Shown here: one piece after another, positions 61,833 through 63,152 of the stretch
Position numbering within the stretch: the stretch's first letter is position 1
Layout of the letters: every line of letters begins with the position of its first letter
Assembly (NCBI RefSeq): GCF_020438995.1
Contig: NZ_JAGQTN010000272.1
Coordinates: 1 to 63,152 of the forward strand
Direction of reading: 5' to 3'
Length of the DNA: 63,152 nt
From: Gordonia sp. (in: high G+C Gram-positive bacteria)
GTDB taxonomy: Bacteria > Actinomycetota > Actinomycetes > Mycobacteriales > Mycobacteriaceae
Made by a program: the position numbers and the translations under genes
The notes under the pieces: model-generated
The model's database searches: none
Told to the model about the DNA's origin: nothing
The model's input: the letters and a program-made list of their open reading frames with translations, nothing else

Positions 61833-63058
61833 TGCACACCCTCGTAGATTCAGGTGTCGACTGGCTCGGCCCGGTCCCCGCTTACTGGAAGACAAAGCCA
61901 CTGTGGTCAATGTTCGATCGGATCAAGGACGTCGGCCATCCTGACGAGCAGATGCTATCGGTATTTCGGGACTACGGAGTAGTCACCAAGGACTCACGGA
62001 ACAACCTCAACAAGACCGCCGAGAACCGCAACATCTATCAACTCGTTCACCCCGGATGGCTCGTGACCAACCGCATGAAGGCGTGGCAGGGCTCAGTCGG
62101 GATATCAACCCTACGCGGTATCGTTTCTGGTCACTACATCTGCTTCTCGCCGCGACATAAAGAAGACCCACGGTTCTTGAACTGGCTCTTCCGAAGTCCC
62201 GTGTACGCGAACGGATACGCACTACTGTCCAGGGGAGTCCGTATCGGTCAGGCCGAGATCGACAACGACCTCTACCGCGTGATGCCCGTCCTGTTACCTC
62301 CCCTCGACGAACAGCGCGCTATCGCCGACTTCCTGGACCGGGAGACGGCCCGGATCGACACGCTCATCGAGGAACAAAAGCGGCTCATCGACCTGCTGAC
62401 TGAACGTCGTGCATCCTTAGTCGCCCGCACTCTCCTTCGGGGCACCTCTGCGGGCACAAAGCTACGTCTGTCCGGCGATGCACAACTCGGGCACATTCCC
62501 GCACACTGGAAGCTCGTGCCGACCCGACATCTTTGCCGCATTGGCACGGGCGGTGAGGACTCCGGCAACGCGACCGAGGACGGAGACTATCCATTCTACG
62601 TCCGCGGGCGGGAAATTCTCAGGATCGGCAACTACTCATTCGACGGTGAGGCTGTGATGACGCCGGGAGATGGTCAGGGCGGAACCGGAAAAGTGTTCCA
62701 CTACTTCAACGGGAAGTTTGAGGCCCATCAGCGCGTGTATGTATTCAGTGATTTCCGTGGCGTGCTCGGCCGTTACTTCTACTATTATTTGTCGACTTTT
62801 CTACGTCCTGTCGCTCTCGCTGGCAGCAATACAGTCACAATGGAGTCGCTTCGTCGCCCAGTGCTCGCAGATTTCGCAGTAGCTCTGCCACCACTCGATG
62901 AGCAGGCCAATACCGTCATATATCTCGATGACCGCACATCGAAGATCGACGCTCTGATCGCCGAGTCGGAGAAGTTCATCGAGCTTGCCCGCGAACGTCG
63001 ATCGGCACTCATCACCGCCGCGGTAACCGGCCAGATCGACGTCCGGGAGGCGTCCTGA
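61832..63058 (+). CDS. hsdS: Type I restriction specificity subunit
   Basis: A 408-residue specificity subunit with two target-recognition domains and two conserved helical spacers. The first spacer begins PPLDEQRAIADFLDRETARI (about 152) and the second PPLDEQANTVIYLDDRTSKI (about 351). The second recognition domain is less GC-rich than its surroundings, as expected for a horizontally exchanged domain. Its stop shares a base with the next start (TGATG). Confidence 0.92.
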   Translation: MHTLVDSGVDWLGPVPAYWKTKPLWSMFDRIKDVGHPDEQMLSVFRDYGVVTKDSRNNLNKTAENRNIYQLVHPGWLVTNRMKAWQGSVGISTLRGIVSGHYICFSPRHKEDPRFLNWLFRSPVYANGYALLSRGVRIGQAEIDNDLYRVMPVLLPPLDEQRAIADFLDRETARIDTLIEEQKRLIDLLTERRASLVARTLLRGTSAGTKLRLSGDAQLGHIPAHWKLVPTRHLCRIGTGGEDSGNATEDGDYPFYVRGREILRIGNYSFDGEAVMTPGDGQGGTGKVFHYFNGKFEAHQRVYVFSDFRGVLGRYFYYYLSTFLRPVALAGSNTVTMESLRRPVLADFAVALPPLDEQANTVIYLDDRTSKIDALIAESEKFIELARERRSALITAAVTGQIDVREAS

Positions 63059-63152
63059 TGCTGTTGGCATTCGTCGATGAGTCCGATCACGGCGACTTCC
63101 GTTGTTTCGGGGCGATCCTGGCGGATGAGAATGCAACGAAGCAGCTCACCGA
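63058..63152 (+). CDS. DUF3800-like protein, N-terminal fragment
   Basis: The first 31 codons are visible before the window ends: LLAFVDESDHGDFRCFGAIL has the FVDES opening of DUF3800 proteins, a family with an RNase H-like fold often placed inside restriction and defence operons. It is coupled to hsdS by a one-base stop/start overlap, so it is a fixed part of this type I operon. Confidence 0.62.
   Translation, partial: MLLAFVDESDHGDFRCFGAILADENATKQLT

Overview
High-GC actinobacterial DNA, most likely from a mycolic-acid-containing Corynebacteriales such as Gordonia. The basis is strong G/C third-position bias, frequent GTG and leaderless starts, an LGFP-repeat lipoprotein typical of mycolata, and an NCS1/hydantoinase catabolic locus. 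No rRNA, tRNA, intact insertion sequence or CRISPR array was recognised. No stretch over 300 bases lacks a gene.

Region 1 (1-30773) is a large stress/conflict-type supercluster. After a truncated secreted protein and a membrane-tethered HNH nuclease come a single-gene terD and a TerC-like (DUF475) membrane protein. A 12-gene leftward operon (23567 to 3749) follows: three AIM24-family proteins, a small membrane protein, a membrane-anchored VWA protein, an FtsZ/tubulin-like protein, a two-TM protein, a fibronectin-like protein, a GAP1 protein, a soluble vWA protein, a double-GTPase-like protein with zinc ribbons, and a divergent TerD. Divergently, a six-gene rightward operon (23676-30718) encodes a coiled-coil protein, the Ter-linked putative nucleoside-like metabolite module (HpcH/CitE lyase, PRTase-TRSP, PRTase/StiP-PELOTA, HAD) and a double-TerD protein. 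Both operons appear to be leaderless and to share one intergenic control region. The TerD/TerC proteins, the GTPase/tubulin/VWA machinery and the metabolite pathway probably work as one membrane-associated stress-response system (inference).

Region 2 (30780-40816) is housekeeping/accessory: a serine hydrolase, MarR plus cupin, an LGFP lipoprotein, a frameshifted SDR, a SHOCT protein, a pRiA4b-ORF3-like protein, an alcohol dehydrogenase, and an ABC exporter with its TetR regulator and a clear operator.

Region 3 (40864-50855) is a hydantoin/ureide nitrogen-catabolism locus: M20 carbamoylase, diaminopropionate ammonia-lyase, GntR regulator, YgeY-like hydrolase, D-aminoacylase, NCS1 permease, hydantoinase and Asp/Glu/hydantoin racemase. 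Three copies of one 19-bp operator-like sequence tie the two divergent promoters together.

Region 4 (50941-63152) is a defence-like island: an AAA+ ATPase, AbiEi/AbiEii, a double GNAT protein and a Septu-like ATPase/HNH pair, then a degenerate second copy of the AAA+ gene's 3' end that brackets the island, a zinc-ribbon protein, a secreted protein, and a type I restriction-modification hsdM-hsdS operon followed by a DUF3800 gene cut by the window edge.
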